Of a stretch of 64,000 nucleotides of DNA, positions 44,502 through 53,365 are shown piece after piece. The notes under the pieces were generated by a model, which had not been told where the DNA came from, made no database searches, and saw only the letters and a program-made list of their open reading frames with translations. Source of the stretch: Nocardia panacis (lineage in GTDB: Bacteria > Actinomycetota > Actinomycetes > Mycobacteriales > Mycobacteriaceae); the NCBI RefSeq assembly GCF_003598715.1, contig NZ_QZFU01000029.1, positions 434,001 through 498,000 of the forward strand. The letters are read 5' to 3'. Within the stretch, counting starts at the first letter, position 1; the number at the start of each line of letters is the position of its first letter. Made by a program: the position numbers and the translations under genes.

Positions 44502-45707
44502 TCAGGTCCGCGCGGCCAAAAGACGGCGCGCGATCAGTCCGACCACCAACGCCCAAAATGCCGCGCCCACACCCAGGAAACTCACACCGGAAGCGGCGAT
44601 GAGGAAGGTGAGCACACTCGCCTCCCGATGCTCCTCGGCGCGCAGCGCGCCCGCCAATGCGGCCGCCAGCGTGCCCAGCAGGGCAAGTCCGGCAACGGTT
44701 TCCAACGTGCCCGCAGGCGCCGCCGCGATCAGCGCCACCACCGCGGCCGAGGCCAGCGCCAGCACCAGATAGCCGAAACCCGCCGTGAACGCCGCGATCC
44801 ACCGCCGCTTGGGATCCGGATGCGCCGACGGCGCGGCCGCCAACGCCGCGCTGATCGCCGCCAGATTGATGGCATGCCCGCCCGCAGGCGCGCCGAGTAT
44901 CGTGCCCACCCCGGTGACGGTCATGGCCGCGCGCCACGGCACCTGATAACCGAACGAACCGAGCACCGCGCTGCCCGGAATGTTCTGCGAGGCCATGGTG
45001 ACGATGTACAGCGGCACCGTGATACCGATGATGGTTTGCCAATTCCAGTGCGGCACCGTCAGTTCCACCGATGGCACCATGCTCGCCAACTCCAGGCCGC
45101 GATGGTCGAGGACCATGCTGATACCGGCGCCGACCGCCGCCGCGACGAAGGCCGCGAGCACCGCCCACCGCTTGGCGTAGCGCTGCAGCACCAACCAGAC
45201 CGCGATCACCGGCAGCACCACCGCCGGACTGGTGGGCACCGCGCGCACCGGCGCCAGACACAGCGGCAGCAAGACCCCCGCCAACATGGCCTGCGCGATC
45301 CCCACCGGGATGCGCGCCACCAGATCGCCGATCCGCCCCCACAGTCCGGTCAAGAGAATAAGGACACCGGTCAGCACGAAGGCCCCCACCGCGGCGGGCC
45401 ACCCACCCGCCACCGCCCCGGCACCGGCCAGCAGCGCCGCGCCCGGCGTCGACCAGGCCAGCGAGATCGGCATCCGATACCGGTAGCTCAGCACCATCAT
45501 CCCCACCGCCTGCGTGAGGCACACCGCGAGCAATCCGGACGCCGCCTGCGCCTGCGAGGCCCCCACCCCGGTCAGACCCTTCAGCACCACCGCGAACGCG
45601 CTGACGAAACCCACCAGCGCCGTGACGATTCCGGCAGTGAGCGCGGGCGCCAAACCCACCGCCTCGGATGTCGCCGCTTGTTCGGGCACCGGAAAAACCT
45701 TCGTCAT
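44502..45707 (-). CDS. benE: Benzoate/H+ symporter BenE family transporter
   Basis: Polytopic membrane protein of 401 residues with about twelve hydrophobic segments. BenE signatures: FAVVLKGLTGVGASQAQAASGLLA near residues 40-62, YRMPISLAWSTPGAALLAG, WGRIGDLVARIPVGIAQAMLAGVLLP, PLYIVTMASQNIPGSAVLGSFGY and GAPAGGHAINLAAISAAL. The family imports benzoate or related aromatic acids by proton symport, but no benzoate-degradation gene is nearby, so the substrate is open. ATG 45705-45707. Divergent from the sulfurtransferase gene. Confidence 0.88.
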   Translation of the reverse strand: MTKVFPVPEQAATSEAVGLAPALTAGIVTALVGFVSAFAVVLKGLTGVGASQAQAASGLLAVCLTQAVGMMVLSYRYRMPISLAWSTPGAALLAGAGAVAGGWPAAVGAFVLTGVLILLTGLWGRIGDLVARIPVGIAQAMLAGVLLPLCLAPVRAVPTSPAVVLPVIAVWLVLQRYAKRWAVLAAFVAAAVGAGISMVLDHRGLELASMVPSVELTVPHWNWQTIIGITVPLYIVTMASQNIPGSAVLGSFGYQVPWRAAMTVTGVGTILGAPAGGHAINLAAISAALAAAPSAHPDPKRRWIAAFTAGFGYLVLALASAAVVALIAAAPAGTLETVAGLALLGTLAAALAGALRAEEHREASVLTFLIAASGVSFLGVGAAFWALVVGLIARRLLAART

Positions 45708-45857
45708 TCGCGCGATCCTGCCGTCACGGCGTGCGGGTGTCGGTAGCCGGCCTCCGGAAACTGGACTGATTTCCGTCCGGGTCGTGCCCCGCGCGCGGCG
45801 CGGTTTGCGTAGGGTGGTGCCATCGATCCGAGCTGGGCGATTCGTCAAGGAGTCAGG

Positions 45858-46676
45858 TTGAGCGCGGTGCTGATCTCGCCGGAAGAACTACGGGAAGCCC
45901 TGGCGGACAAACGGGTTCGTCTACTCGATGTGCGGTGGGCACTGGGCGACCCGGATGGTCCGCAGCACTATCTCGATGGGCACGTGCCCGGCGCGGTCTT
46001 CGTCGATATGGAGACCGAGCTCGCCGCGCCGCCCGCACCGGCGCGCGGCCGACACCCGCTGCCCGAGATCGGCCAGTTGCAGCGGTGCGCGCGCAGTTGG
46101 GGGATCCGGGCGGGCGATCCCGTTGTCGTCTACGACGCCACCGGCGCGATGGCGGCGGCGCGCGCCTGGTGGTTGCTGCGCTGGTCCGGCATTGCCGACG
46201 TGCGGCTGCTCGACGGTGGGCTGCCCGCGTGGATCGCGGCGGGCGGCGCGGTGGCCACCGGGGCCGAACCCGATCCGGAACCGGGCGACGTGGTGCTGAC
46301 GCCCGGTCATCTGCCGGTCATCGATGCCGATGCGGCGGCGCGCTGGTCGGGTGTGCTGCTGGACGCGCGGGCGGGCGAACGCTACCGGGGCGAGACCGAA
46401 CCGATCGATCCGCGCGCGGGCCATATTCCCGGCGCGGTCAGCGCGCCCACCGCTGCCAACCTGGACTCGGCGGGCCGGTTCCGAAGCACGAACGAGCTGC
46501 GCGACCGCTTCGCCGAATTCGGCGCGGGTCCGGTCGCGGTGTATTGCGGGTCGGGGGTCACCGCGGCGCACCAGATCGCGGCGCTCGCCATCGCGGGTGT
46601 CGAGGCGGCGCTGTATCCGGGATCGTGGTCGCAGTGGTCGAATGATCCGAAGCGGCCGGTGGCCACCGGGGCCTGA
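45858..46676 (+). CDS. sseA: Rhodanese-type sulfurtransferase
   Basis: Two-domain thiosulfate (or 3-mercaptopyruvate) sulfurtransferase of 272 residues. The N-terminal inactive rhodanese domain has VRLLDVRWALGDPDG and YLDGHVPGAVFVDME; the C-terminal active domain (about 150-265) has LLDARAGERYRGETEPID and the persulfide-forming Cys in YCGSGVTAAHQIAAL. The active loop is CGSGVT, as in thiosulfate:cyanide sulfurtransferases. TTG start 45858 is supported by AAGGAG at 45848-45853. It supplies sulfane sulfur for cyanide detoxification or thiol homeostasis. In M. tuberculosis sseA lies beside maf; here it is 45 kb away. Confidence 0.92.
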   Translation: MSAVLISPEELREALADKRVRLLDVRWALGDPDGPQHYLDGHVPGAVFVDMETELAAPPAPARGRHPLPEIGQLQRCARSWGIRAGDPVVVYDATGAMAAARAWWLLRWSGIADVRLLDGGLPAWIAAGGAVATGAEPDPEPGDVVLTPGHLPVIDADAAARWSGVLLDARAGERYRGETEPIDPRAGHIPGAVSAPTAANLDSAGRFRSTNELRDRFAEFGAGPVAVYCGSGVTAAHQIAALAIAGVEAALYPGSWSQWSNDPKRPVATGA

Positions 46677-46679
46677 ATC

Positions 46680-47042
46680 TCACAGCCAGGCGCGGGCCAG
46701 CAGTTCGTCCTCGATGACCTGCCTGGCCCTGGGTGGGAAGCGGGTCGCGGCGAGGCTGCCGGTGTGGCAGCCGTCGTGACCGATCAGCCACGAGCCGCCG
46801 CCGTCCTCGCATTCGGCGATCTTGGCGAAGGTGGTCAGCAGGAAGGTGATCGCCTCGCGCGGATCCACGGTGTGCGCCAGCCGCTGCGATTCACCGGGGC
46901 GCGACAGGTCGAGCCATACCCCGCACTGCCCGTCCAGGCGCATCCCGACGATCTTGTCGGCATTGATGAAGGTGAATTTTCGCCGTTCCCACGGTGTGGT
47001 CGGCGTAAAGCTCTGCTCGAGTACCTGGAGCAGAATCGTCAT
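46680..47042 (-). CDS. Hypothetical protein (120 residues)
   Basis: Unrecognised cytosolic protein, acidic, with no membrane segment or signal peptide. Visible: a beta-rich N-terminus (TPWERRKFTFINADKIVGMR), a hydrophilic middle (WLDLSRPGESQRLAHTVDPREAITFLLTTF) and a C-terminal GGGSWLIGHDGCHTGSLAAT segment. The short strands and the first-person-like KIVGMRLDG motif resemble actinobacterial small adaptor proteins, but no family was identified. ATG 47040-47042 is chosen because the longer frame to 47147 would start inside a region without similarity to it. Gap to sseA is 3 nt on the convergent strand. Confidence 0.6.
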   Translation of the reverse strand: MTILLQVLEQSFTPTTPWERRKFTFINADKIVGMRLDGQCGVWLDLSRPGESQRLAHTVDPREAITFLLTTFAKIAECEDGGGSWLIGHDGCHTGSLAATRFPPRARQVIEDELLARAWL

Positions 47043-47242
47043 GCTTGCTGCCCTCCGCTTCGAGGATTTTCTGGCCCGAGCCAGCGATGACCAGCCGATA
47101 TCCCAGTATGGTCCGAAATCGGCGCCAATGGGGAACCGGCAACACAATCTTGTCGCGCCCTATTCGAATCCGCCACGCGGGCCGCCGAGGAAGCGGGAGA
47201 GGTGGTCGAGACGGTGTCGGGGGGACCTGATTTGATGGCGGG

Positions 47243-49999
47243 ATGCTGCATGGTTTGTGGGCTCCGGGGCGGGGACTGGTGCTCTGGCCCGCGCAGGCGG
47301 CGGCGGAGGTGAGCGGGCCGCTGGGGGGTTTGCTGGCCGAGGCGCGGTTTCGGCATCGGGCCGGGGTGCTGGTGGCGGGGGAGGTTCGGGAGGTGCGGGC
47401 GCACGCGGTGACGCCGATGGTGGCGGCGGTGGTGCTGCGCCAGCGGCTGCCGGAGGGCGAGGTGGCCGGAGATCTGCGGTATCTGTCGCATGTGGCGCGG
47501 GGTGTGCAGCGCTGGGTGCGGGCGGGTCGGGTCGCGCCGGAACTGCGCCGCGAGGACGGGCAGTGGTGGGTGCGGTGGCGGCTGGTCGGCGGGCGTCCGC
47601 TGCGGGCCTGGCTGGCGGAGTTGGCGGCCGCCATGCCGCCCGCGTTGCGGGTGGCGGGTGCGCCGAGTGCGGTGCTGGACGATCTGGTCGCGGAATTGAC
47701 CGACCCGCTGGTGCGCGAACTCCTGGAACCTGTCGCGGCCGAGCACTCGCTTATCGCGGCCCTGATCGACGACACCCCGTTCGACGCGGGCAGCTTCCAG
47801 GTGTCCGAGGCGCTGATCAGGTGGCGGGAGAGTCTCCTCGGCGAGGAGCCGGATCTGGTGCTGCGCCTGCTGGAACCCGAGGCGCAGCAAGAGCTCTGGC
47901 GGCTGGAGGTGTGTCTGCAATCGGCCGGGGAGGCACCGAGTCCGGTTGTGCTGCACGGTGATCCGGTGCTGCTGCGTGCGGCGGTGGAGAAGTTGGGCGC
48001 GGCGCAGCGCGCCTACCCGCGGCTGCGCGACCTGCCGAGCGACCCCCGCTCGCTGGATCTGCTGCTGCCCACCGAGGTGGTGGCCGATCTGGTCGCGCAC
48101 GGCGCGCACGCCCTGCGCGAATCCGGCGCCCGCCTGCTGCTGCCGCGCGCCTGGAATATCGCCGAACCCACCCTGCGGCTGAATGTGTCCGGGGTGCCCG
48201 CCGCCGAGAGCACCGTCGGCATGCGTCGATTGGTGTCGTTCAGTTGGGAACTCGCCCTGGGCAATACGGTGCTGACGCAGGCGGAGATGGCCCGACTCGT
48301 CAAATCCAAATCGGATCTGGTGCAGTTGCGCGGCGAATGGGTGCAGGCCGATCACAAGATGCTGGCCGCCGCCGCCCGCTACGTGGCAGGCCGTGTCGAG
48401 CCGATGACGGCCGAACTGGATCGGATGTTCGTCGAACTGGCCGACAACCACGTCGACCGGGTGCCCATCGATGCGGTGCACGCGACCGGTTGGGTGGCCG
48501 ACCTGCTCGACCGCTCCCACGAACCCGAACCGCTCGCCGCGCCCACCGGATTGCGCACCACCCTGCGCCCCTATCAGGAGCGCGGCCTGTCCTGGCTGGC
48601 CTTCATGAGCAGGCTCGGTCTCGGCGCGATCCTCGCCGACGATATGGGCCTCGGCAAGACGGTGCAGGTGCTGGCGTTGCTGCTGCACGAGCGCGAATCG
48701 GGTGCGTGCGGTCCGACGCTGCTGGTGTGCCCGATGTCGGTGGTCGGCAATTGGCAAAGGGAGACAGCCCGATTCGCCCCGGACCTGAAGGTGCTGGTAC
48801 TGCACGGTCCGTCCCGGCCCGCCGGTGCGGGGCTGGATGCCGCGGTGGCCGAGGCCGACCTGGTTGTCACCACCTATGTGCTGCTGGCGAGGGATATCGA
48901 GGAGTTGCGGCGGCAGGAGTGGGCGCGGGTGGTGCTCGACGAGGCGCAGCACATCAAGAATGCCGCGACCCGCCAGGCCAGGGCGGCGCGCGGTCTGCGG
49001 GCGCGACATCGGTTGGCGCTCACCGGGACTCCGGTGGAGAACCGCCTCGAGGAACTGCGGTCGATCCTGGATTTCGCGGTGCCCGCGCTGCTGGGCAGTC
49101 CGCAGTCGTTCCGCGCCCGCTTCGCCGTGCCGATCGAGCGCGAGCGCGACCCGAATGCCATCAGTCGCCTGCGGCATCTCACCCAGCCGTTCGTGCTGCG
49201 CCGGGTGAAGACCGATCCGGCCGTCATCGCCGATCTCCCGGAGAAATTGGAGATGACGGTGCGCGCCAATCTCACGGTGGAGCAGGCCGCGCTGTATCAG
49301 GCGGTGGTGGACGACATGCTCACCAAGATCAAGGGCGCGAAGGGTATGGCCCGCAAGGGCGCGGTCTTGAGCGCGCTCACCCGGCTCAAACAGGTCTGCA
49401 ATCATCCGGCGCACTTCCTGGCCGACGGCTCGGCCGTGCTGCGGCGCGGCGCACACCGCTCGGGCAAGCTGGCCCTGGTGGAGGATGTGGTGGACTCGGT
49501 GCTGGCCGAGGGTGAAAGAGCCTTGCTGTTCACCCAGTTTCGCGAGTTCGGCGAGTTGATCGCCCCGTATCTGACCGAGCGTTTCGGTGCGGCGGTGCCC
49601 TTCCTGCACGGCGGTGTGTCCAAGAAGCGCCGCGACACCATGGTGGCCGGATTCCAGGAGTCGGACGGTCCGCCGCTGATGCTGCTCTCGCTCAAGGCGG
49701 GCGGCACCGGATTGAACCTCACGGCCGCCAATCATGTGGTGCACCTGGATCGCTGGTGGAATCCGGCGGTGGAGAACCAGGCCACCGACCGCGCCTACCG
49801 GATCGGACAGCGGCGCGATGTCCAGGTGCGCAAACTGGTATGCGTCGACACCATCGAGGAGCGGATCGACGAAATGATCTCGGGCAAGCGGCAATTGGCG
49901 GATCTGGCGGTCGGCGCGGGGGAGAACTGGATCACCGAGTTCAGCGACGGCGAATTGGCGCGGTTGTTCACTCTCGGCACGGAGGCAGTGGGCGAATGA
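47243..49999 (+). CDS. SNF2/HepA family DEAD-like helicase (Rv2101-like)
   Basis: Swi2/Snf2 ATPase of 918 residues, a DNA translocase rather than a true unwinding helicase. The N-terminal ~420 residues are a family-specific domain of actinobacterial proteins. The ATPase core follows: LRPYQERGLSWLAFMSRLG, Walker A ILADDMGLGKTVQVLALL (about residue 465), Walker B VVLDEAQHIKN (DEAQ box, about 565), LALTGTPVENRL, then the second RecA lobe with LLFTQFREFGELIAPYL, VPFLHGGVSKKRRDTMVAGF, LLSLKAGGTGLNLTAANHV and DRAYRIGQRRDVQVRKLV. It overlaps the SWIM-finger gene by ATGA. The pair matches M. tuberculosis Rv2101-Rv2102 (helZ and neighbour); role unknown, probably nucleic-acid remodelling. Confidence 0.93.
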   Translation: MLHGLWAPGRGLVLWPAQAAAEVSGPLGGLLAEARFRHRAGVLVAGEVREVRAHAVTPMVAAVVLRQRLPEGEVAGDLRYLSHVARGVQRWVRAGRVAPELRREDGQWWVRWRLVGGRPLRAWLAELAAAMPPALRVAGAPSAVLDDLVAELTDPLVRELLEPVAAEHSLIAALIDDTPFDAGSFQVSEALIRWRESLLGEEPDLVLRLLEPEAQQELWRLEVCLQSAGEAPSPVVLHGDPVLLRAAVEKLGAAQRAYPRLRDLPSDPRSLDLLLPTEVVADLVAHGAHALRESGARLLLPRAWNIAEPTLRLNVSGVPAAESTVGMRRLVSFSWELALGNTVLTQAEMARLVKSKSDLVQLRGEWVQADHKMLAAAARYVAGRVEPMTAELDRMFVELADNHVDRVPIDAVHATGWVADLLDRSHEPEPLAAPTGLRTTLRPYQERGLSWLAFMSRLGLGAILADDMGLGKTVQVLALLLHERESGACGPTLLVCPMSVVGNWQRETARFAPDLKVLVLHGPSRPAGAGLDAAVAEADLVVTTYVLLARDIEELRRQEWARVVLDEAQHIKNAATRQARAARGLRARHRLALTGTPVENRLEELRSILDFAVPALLGSPQSFRARFAVPIERERDPNAISRLRHLTQPFVLRRVKTDPAVIADLPEKLEMTVRANLTVEQAALYQAVVDDMLTKIKGAKGMARKGAVLSALTRLKQVCNHPAHFLADGSAVLRRGAHRSGKLALVEDVVDSVLAEGERALLFTQFREFGELIAPYLTERFGAAVPFLHGGVSKKRRDTMVAGFQESDGPPLMLLSLKAGGTGLNLTAANHVVHLDRWWNPAVENQATDRAYRIGQRRDVQVRKLVCVDTIEERIDEMISGKRQLADLAVGAGENWITEFSDGELARLFTLGTEAVGE

Positions 50000-50766
50000 T
50001 CCCGGTGGACGGCTATGAGGGCGGCTACGGGAAACGTCGTCCGGTGCGCGGCGGTGTCGAGGCGCGTAGTCGCCGAGGCGGATTCGGGCGCACCTGGTGG
50101 GGCAGGGCGCTGGTGGAGGCGATCGAGCGGATGGCGGAGCCGGGGCGGATGTCGCGTGGTCGCAGTTATGCCCGCTCCGGTCAGGTGGTGAGCTATCGGG
50201 TGGAGCCCGGCGGGGTGACGGCCGAGGTGCAGGGCAGTCAACCTCGGCCATTCACGTCGGTGCTCACCGTGCGGCGCATGCGCGAGGAGGAGTTGGAGCT
50301 GCTGGTGGAGGCGATTCGCGCCGCACCCGGCATGCTCGCCGAAATCGCTTCCGGCGCACTGCCCGTCGACCTCGGCCCGCTGCTGTTACCGCAGACCGCG
50401 GCGGATCTGGATTTCGATTGCACCTGTCCTGACGCGGGCCGGCCATGCAAACATGCCGCCGCCGTCTGCTACGTGCTCGCCGAGCGATTGGACGAACAGC
50501 CCCGCGATATCCTCACGCTACGCGGAATCGACCTCGACTCCCTTATACGAGGGATCGAAACCGAGCCCGCCCCAACGGATTACGTCGATCCATACGGTGC
50601 GGAACTGGAACTGCCCGAACCGCCGCGGCTCGAATTCCGTCCTGCCATCGACGATCTCGACCCGCTGCCATTGCGGCGGGCGCTGCGGATGACCGCGCCC
50701 GACGAAACGACCGCCGCGGCGGGCCTGCGCGAACTGCGCACCCTCTATACCGCGCTCGCGCGCTGA
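49996..50766 (+). CDS. SWIM zinc-finger protein, partner of the SNF2 ATPase
   Basis: 256-residue protein with a SWIM-type zinc finger, CxCx(6)CxH, in FDCTCPDAGRPCKHAAAVCYV (about residues 137-158). The N-terminal half has an RRGGFGRTWWGRALVEAIERM segment and RGRSYARSGQVVSYRVEPGGV, a beta-rich module shared by SWIM proteins next to SNF2 ATPases. SWIM fingers bind DNA or protein partners. The start overlaps the SNF2 stop by 4 bp (ATGA), so the two proteins are made together and probably work as one complex. A 60-nt gap separates it from the TetR gene. Confidence 0.9.
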   Translation: MIPVDGYEGGYGKRRPVRGGVEARSRRGGFGRTWWGRALVEAIERMAEPGRMSRGRSYARSGQVVSYRVEPGGVTAEVQGSQPRPFTSVLTVRRMREEELELLVEAIRAAPGMLAEIASGALPVDLGPLLLPQTAADLDFDCTCPDAGRPCKHAAAVCYVLAERLDEQPRDILTLRGIDLDSLIRGIETEPAPTDYVDPYGAELELPEPPRLEFRPAIDDLDPLPLRRALRMTAPDETTAAAGLRELRTLYTALAR

Positions 50767-50796
50767 TCCTCGGGTACCGGACGATCCCGGGCTCCG

Positions 50797-50813
50797 TAAC
50801 AAAAGTTGCGTTA
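50797..50813. promoter_or_regulatory. Candidate operator of the TetR gene at 50827
   Basis: 17-bp imperfect palindrome taac-aaaagttgc-gtta in the 60-bp gap after the SWIM gene; six of eight base pairs match. It starts 30 bp before the TetR start codon, as expected for autoregulation. Confidence 0.45.
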
Positions 50814-50826
50814 TAGGATGGGTCGA

Positions 50827-51351
50827 ATGGCGGGCAAGGATTCGTGGCTCACCTCGGGACCGGAGATTCTGGGCGCCTCGGGACCGGGCGGACTCACCAT
50901 CGACAAGCTGGTCGCCGCGACCGGACTCAGCACCGGGTCGTTCTATCACCATTTCGCCGGGATGTCGGGCTATCGGACTGCGCTGCTCGACCACTTCGCG
51001 GAGGTGCACACCACCCGGTATCTGCGCGAGATCGCCGCCGCGGACCTGTCCGCGCGGCAGCGGCTGGAGTCGCTGATAGACCGGGTGCTCGACGACGATT
51101 CGCCCGCACGCATCGAACCGGCCATACGGGCCTGGGCGGTGGACGATCCGCAGGCGGCGACGGTCCAGGAACGCATCGACACCGCACGACTCGATATTCT
51201 GCGAAACCTTTTGGAGGCCAACGGTTATGCGCCGGAGGATGCGCGACAGACCGGCCTGGTTGTCTACCTGCTGGTCTTGGGTGCGGCCTCCGTCCTGCCC
51301 ACCGTGGCGCCCGCGGAACTGCGCGTGCCTGCGGGGCGGATCCTGCGATGA
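50827..51351 (+). CDS. TetR family transcriptional regulator
   Basis: 174-residue repressor. The DNA-binding domain (about residues 14-50) reads GASGPGGLTIDKLVAATGLS and then the recognition helix TGSFYHHFAGMSGYRTALLDHF, a TetR motif in which FYHHF replaces the common FYRHF. The C-terminal ligand domain is short and divergent. ATG 50827 chosen over ATG 50818 because it opens the first conserved segment; the two give the same protein apart from three residues. Its stop overlaps the ATG of the metal-receptor-like gene, so it may control that protein's partner transporter rather than the SWIM operon. Confidence 0.85.
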   Translation: MAGKDSWLTSGPEILGASGPGGLTIDKLVAATGLSTGSFYHHFAGMSGYRTALLDHFAEVHTTRYLREIAAADLSARQRLESLIDRVLDDDSPARIEPAIRAWAVDDPQAATVQERIDTARLDILRNLLEANGYAPEDARQTGLVVYLLVLGAASVLPTVAPAELRVPAGRILR

Positions 51352-52115
51352 ATCCGGTCGACGATCTCGGTGCCGAGGTGCCTCTCGCGGGTCCGGTGCG
51401 CCGCGTCGTCTCCCTGGTGCCCTCGCTGACCGAGTCGGTGGCCGCCACCTGCCCGGAAGTCCTGGTGGCCGCGACCAACTGGTGCACACATCCGGCCGAG
51501 TTCGCGGTGGAAAGGGTGCGCGGCACCAAGAATCCGGATCTGCGGCGGATTCTGGCGATCGACCCCGACCTGGTGCTGTGCAATCAGGAGGAGAATCGCC
51601 GCATCGATGTCGAACGGCTGCGCGCGGCGGGAATCGCGGTGTGGGTCACCAGGATCGAGACGGTAGCCGAGGCATTCTCGTCGCTCACCAGGCTTTTCGC
51701 CACGGTCTTCGATGCAGCGCCCGAATGGCTGATCGAGTCGGAAAAGATCTGGGCACCAGCACATTCCGGCCCATTGCGTCCTGCGGTGATACCGGTCTGG
51801 CGCAAGCCGTGGATGGTGGTCGGCCGCGACACCTTCACCGGTGATCTGGCCCGCCGCCTCGGCCTGCGCGTGGTGCACGCCGATCGCGCGGAGCGCTACC
51901 CACGCGTCACCGAGGCGGAATTGCGGGCGGGTGTGGAATTGGCCGTCCTCCCCGATGAGCCGTATGTCTTCACCGAATCCGATGGGCCGGAAGCCTTTCC
52001 CGGTATTCCGGTGGCGCTGGTGTCGGGCCGCGCCCTCACCTGGTACGGCCCTTCCCTGCTCACCGCCCGCGCCGCACTCACGCGCGCCATCGAGGATGCG
52101 CTGATCCGGTCGTAG
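51348..52115 (+). CDS. Helical-backbone metal-receptor-like protein (BtuF/periplasmic-binding fold) without signal peptide
   Basis: 255-residue protein with the fold of cobalamin- and iron-binding receptors: VRRVVSLVPSLTESVAATCPEVLVAATNWCTHP (first lobe), RILAIDPDLVLCNQEENRRIDVERLRAAGIAVWVTRIETV (connecting helix region) and VIPVWRKPWMVVGRDTFTGDLARRLGLRVV (second lobe). There is no signal peptide or lipobox, so if the start is right it acts inside the cell, perhaps as a corrinoid or metal chaperone; it could also be a cytosolic relative of BtuF. The mutase IcmF nearby uses cobalamin, which fits but proves nothing. ATG 51348 overlaps the TetR stop by 4 bp. Confidence 0.78.
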   Translation: MNPVDDLGAEVPLAGPVRRVVSLVPSLTESVAATCPEVLVAATNWCTHPAEFAVERVRGTKNPDLRRILAIDPDLVLCNQEENRRIDVERLRAAGIAVWVTRIETVAEAFSSLTRLFATVFDAAPEWLIESEKIWAPAHSGPLRPAVIPVWRKPWMVVGRDTFTGDLARRLGLRVVHADRAERYPRVTEAELRAGVELAVLPDEPYVFTESDGPEAFPGIPVALVSGRALTWYGPSLLTARAALTRAIEDALIRS

Positions 52116-52197
52116 TGGCGCGGTCCGGGCCGCTCGTCGCTTCCCGCGGAGTGCGGCGATGCTCACCGGGCGTCTTCGAACTTACTCCCTGGGCGAT

Positions 52198-53277
52198 CTA
52201 AACCGGTGTGGTGATGCGGTAGGTGTGGTGGGCGGTGTCGTGGAAGACGTGGCGCAGGTCGGTGGGGTTCGCGCCGTGGTCGGTGAGGGCGGTGGCGATG
52301 GTGCGCAGGCTGTTGGCGATCGAGGTGACGGGTTTGTCGATGGGGAAGTTGGAGCCCCAAAGCAGGCGGTTCGTGCCGAAAACGTCCATGGCGTGGTGGA
52401 CCATCGGGGCGACGCGGTCGAGCAAAGTGCCGACGGGGGTGGGTATTGCGCGTGGCGGGATCGGATGACCCAGGATCGGCATGGCCAGGCCGCTCACCTT
52501 CGCCACCACATTGGGGTGGGCGGCCAGCGCCGCCAGATCGTCGCGCCAGCGTAGGAACACCTCGCGCCGGTGGGCGGGATTGTCGCCGGTGTGCCTGCCG
52601 ACGCGGCCGAAGATCCCTGCGGGCGTGCCGAGATGGTCGAGCACGATGGGCACCTCGGGAAAACGCTCGGCGAGCGCGGCCACATCGGGGAGGGCCGGCG
52701 AATAGACCCAGGCGTCGAAAGACAGTCCGCGCTCGGCCAGTTCACCGAATCCGGCGAGGAATTCCTTTGTGGTGAGCGCGTTCTCGACTTTGGTGAAGGA
52801 GCGAACCCCCGAATCCGGGTGGTGCGCCACCATGGTTCGTATCCCGCAGACCAGCGGGGAGGCAGCCAGGTGCGCGTCGAGCAGCGCGGCGAACCGCGGT
52901 TCGGCGGGATCCGCGCTCGCGACGATCGCGCCCAGCTCGGGTCCTTCGCGATCGAAGGGCAGTCGCGCCACCCAGCCCGTCTCATCGGCCTCGGCCACCG
53001 GATCCTCTGCCGCCCACTGCACCTCGATATGCGCGACCGTATCCACCGGCACTCCCGCCGCGTCGGCGCGATAGTCGGCGGGCAGGTAGGGGCGCAGGAA
53101 TGCCGCCGGATCGCCGACGAATTCGCGATCGCGCCGTCGACCGAGTCGCACCGCCGCCGATTCCGGCAGCGGCAGCACCCGCATCGCCCTGGCGATCGCG
53201 CTGAACTCGCGCGGCGTGGTGAAGGGATCCCACTGGTGGATATGCGCGTCGATGATCCGGATATCCGGGAAATTCAT
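52198..53277 (-). CDS. Amidohydrolase family protein (amidohydrolase_2, TIM barrel)
   Basis: Metal-dependent TIM-barrel hydrolase of 359 residues. IIDAHIHQWDPF (first strand, metal HxH, residue 10-15), AHIEVQWAAEDPVAEADE, CGIRTMVAHHPDSGVR, VPIVLDHLGTPAG (third metal His), AKVSGLAMPI and LLWGSNFPIDKPV (C-terminal Asp-type motif) match the PF04909 family that includes 2-pyrone-4,6-dicarboxylate lactonase and L-rhamnono-lactonase. Substrate unknown. ATG 53275-53277. Upstream of it lies the gap before icmF. Confidence 0.85.
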   Translation of the reverse strand: MNFPDIRIIDAHIHQWDPFTTPREFSAIARAMRVLPLPESAAVRLGRRRDREFVGDPAAFLRPYLPADYRADAAGVPVDTVAHIEVQWAAEDPVAEADETGWVARLPFDREGPELGAIVASADPAEPRFAALLDAHLAASPLVCGIRTMVAHHPDSGVRSFTKVENALTTKEFLAGFGELAERGLSFDAWVYSPALPDVAALAERFPEVPIVLDHLGTPAGIFGRVGRHTGDNPAHRREVFLRWRDDLAALAAHPNVVAKVSGLAMPILGHPIPPRAIPTPVGTLLDRVAPMVHHAMDVFGTNRLLWGSNFPIDKPVTSIANSLRTIATALTDHGANPTDLRHVFHDTAHHTYRITTPV

Positions 53278-53365
53278 GCGTGCCTTCCCCGCTCGCAATA
53301 TCGCGTTCAGTCGCCCAGATTGTCACACGAGCCCGGCGTCGTCGGAAGAGAAACTCCGCAGTCGC

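Noticed and set aside
47243..50766. Phage-defence island built on a SNF2 helicase
   Set aside because: No methyltransferase, nuclease or other defence gene is adjacent, and the pair matches a conserved mycobacterial gene pair.
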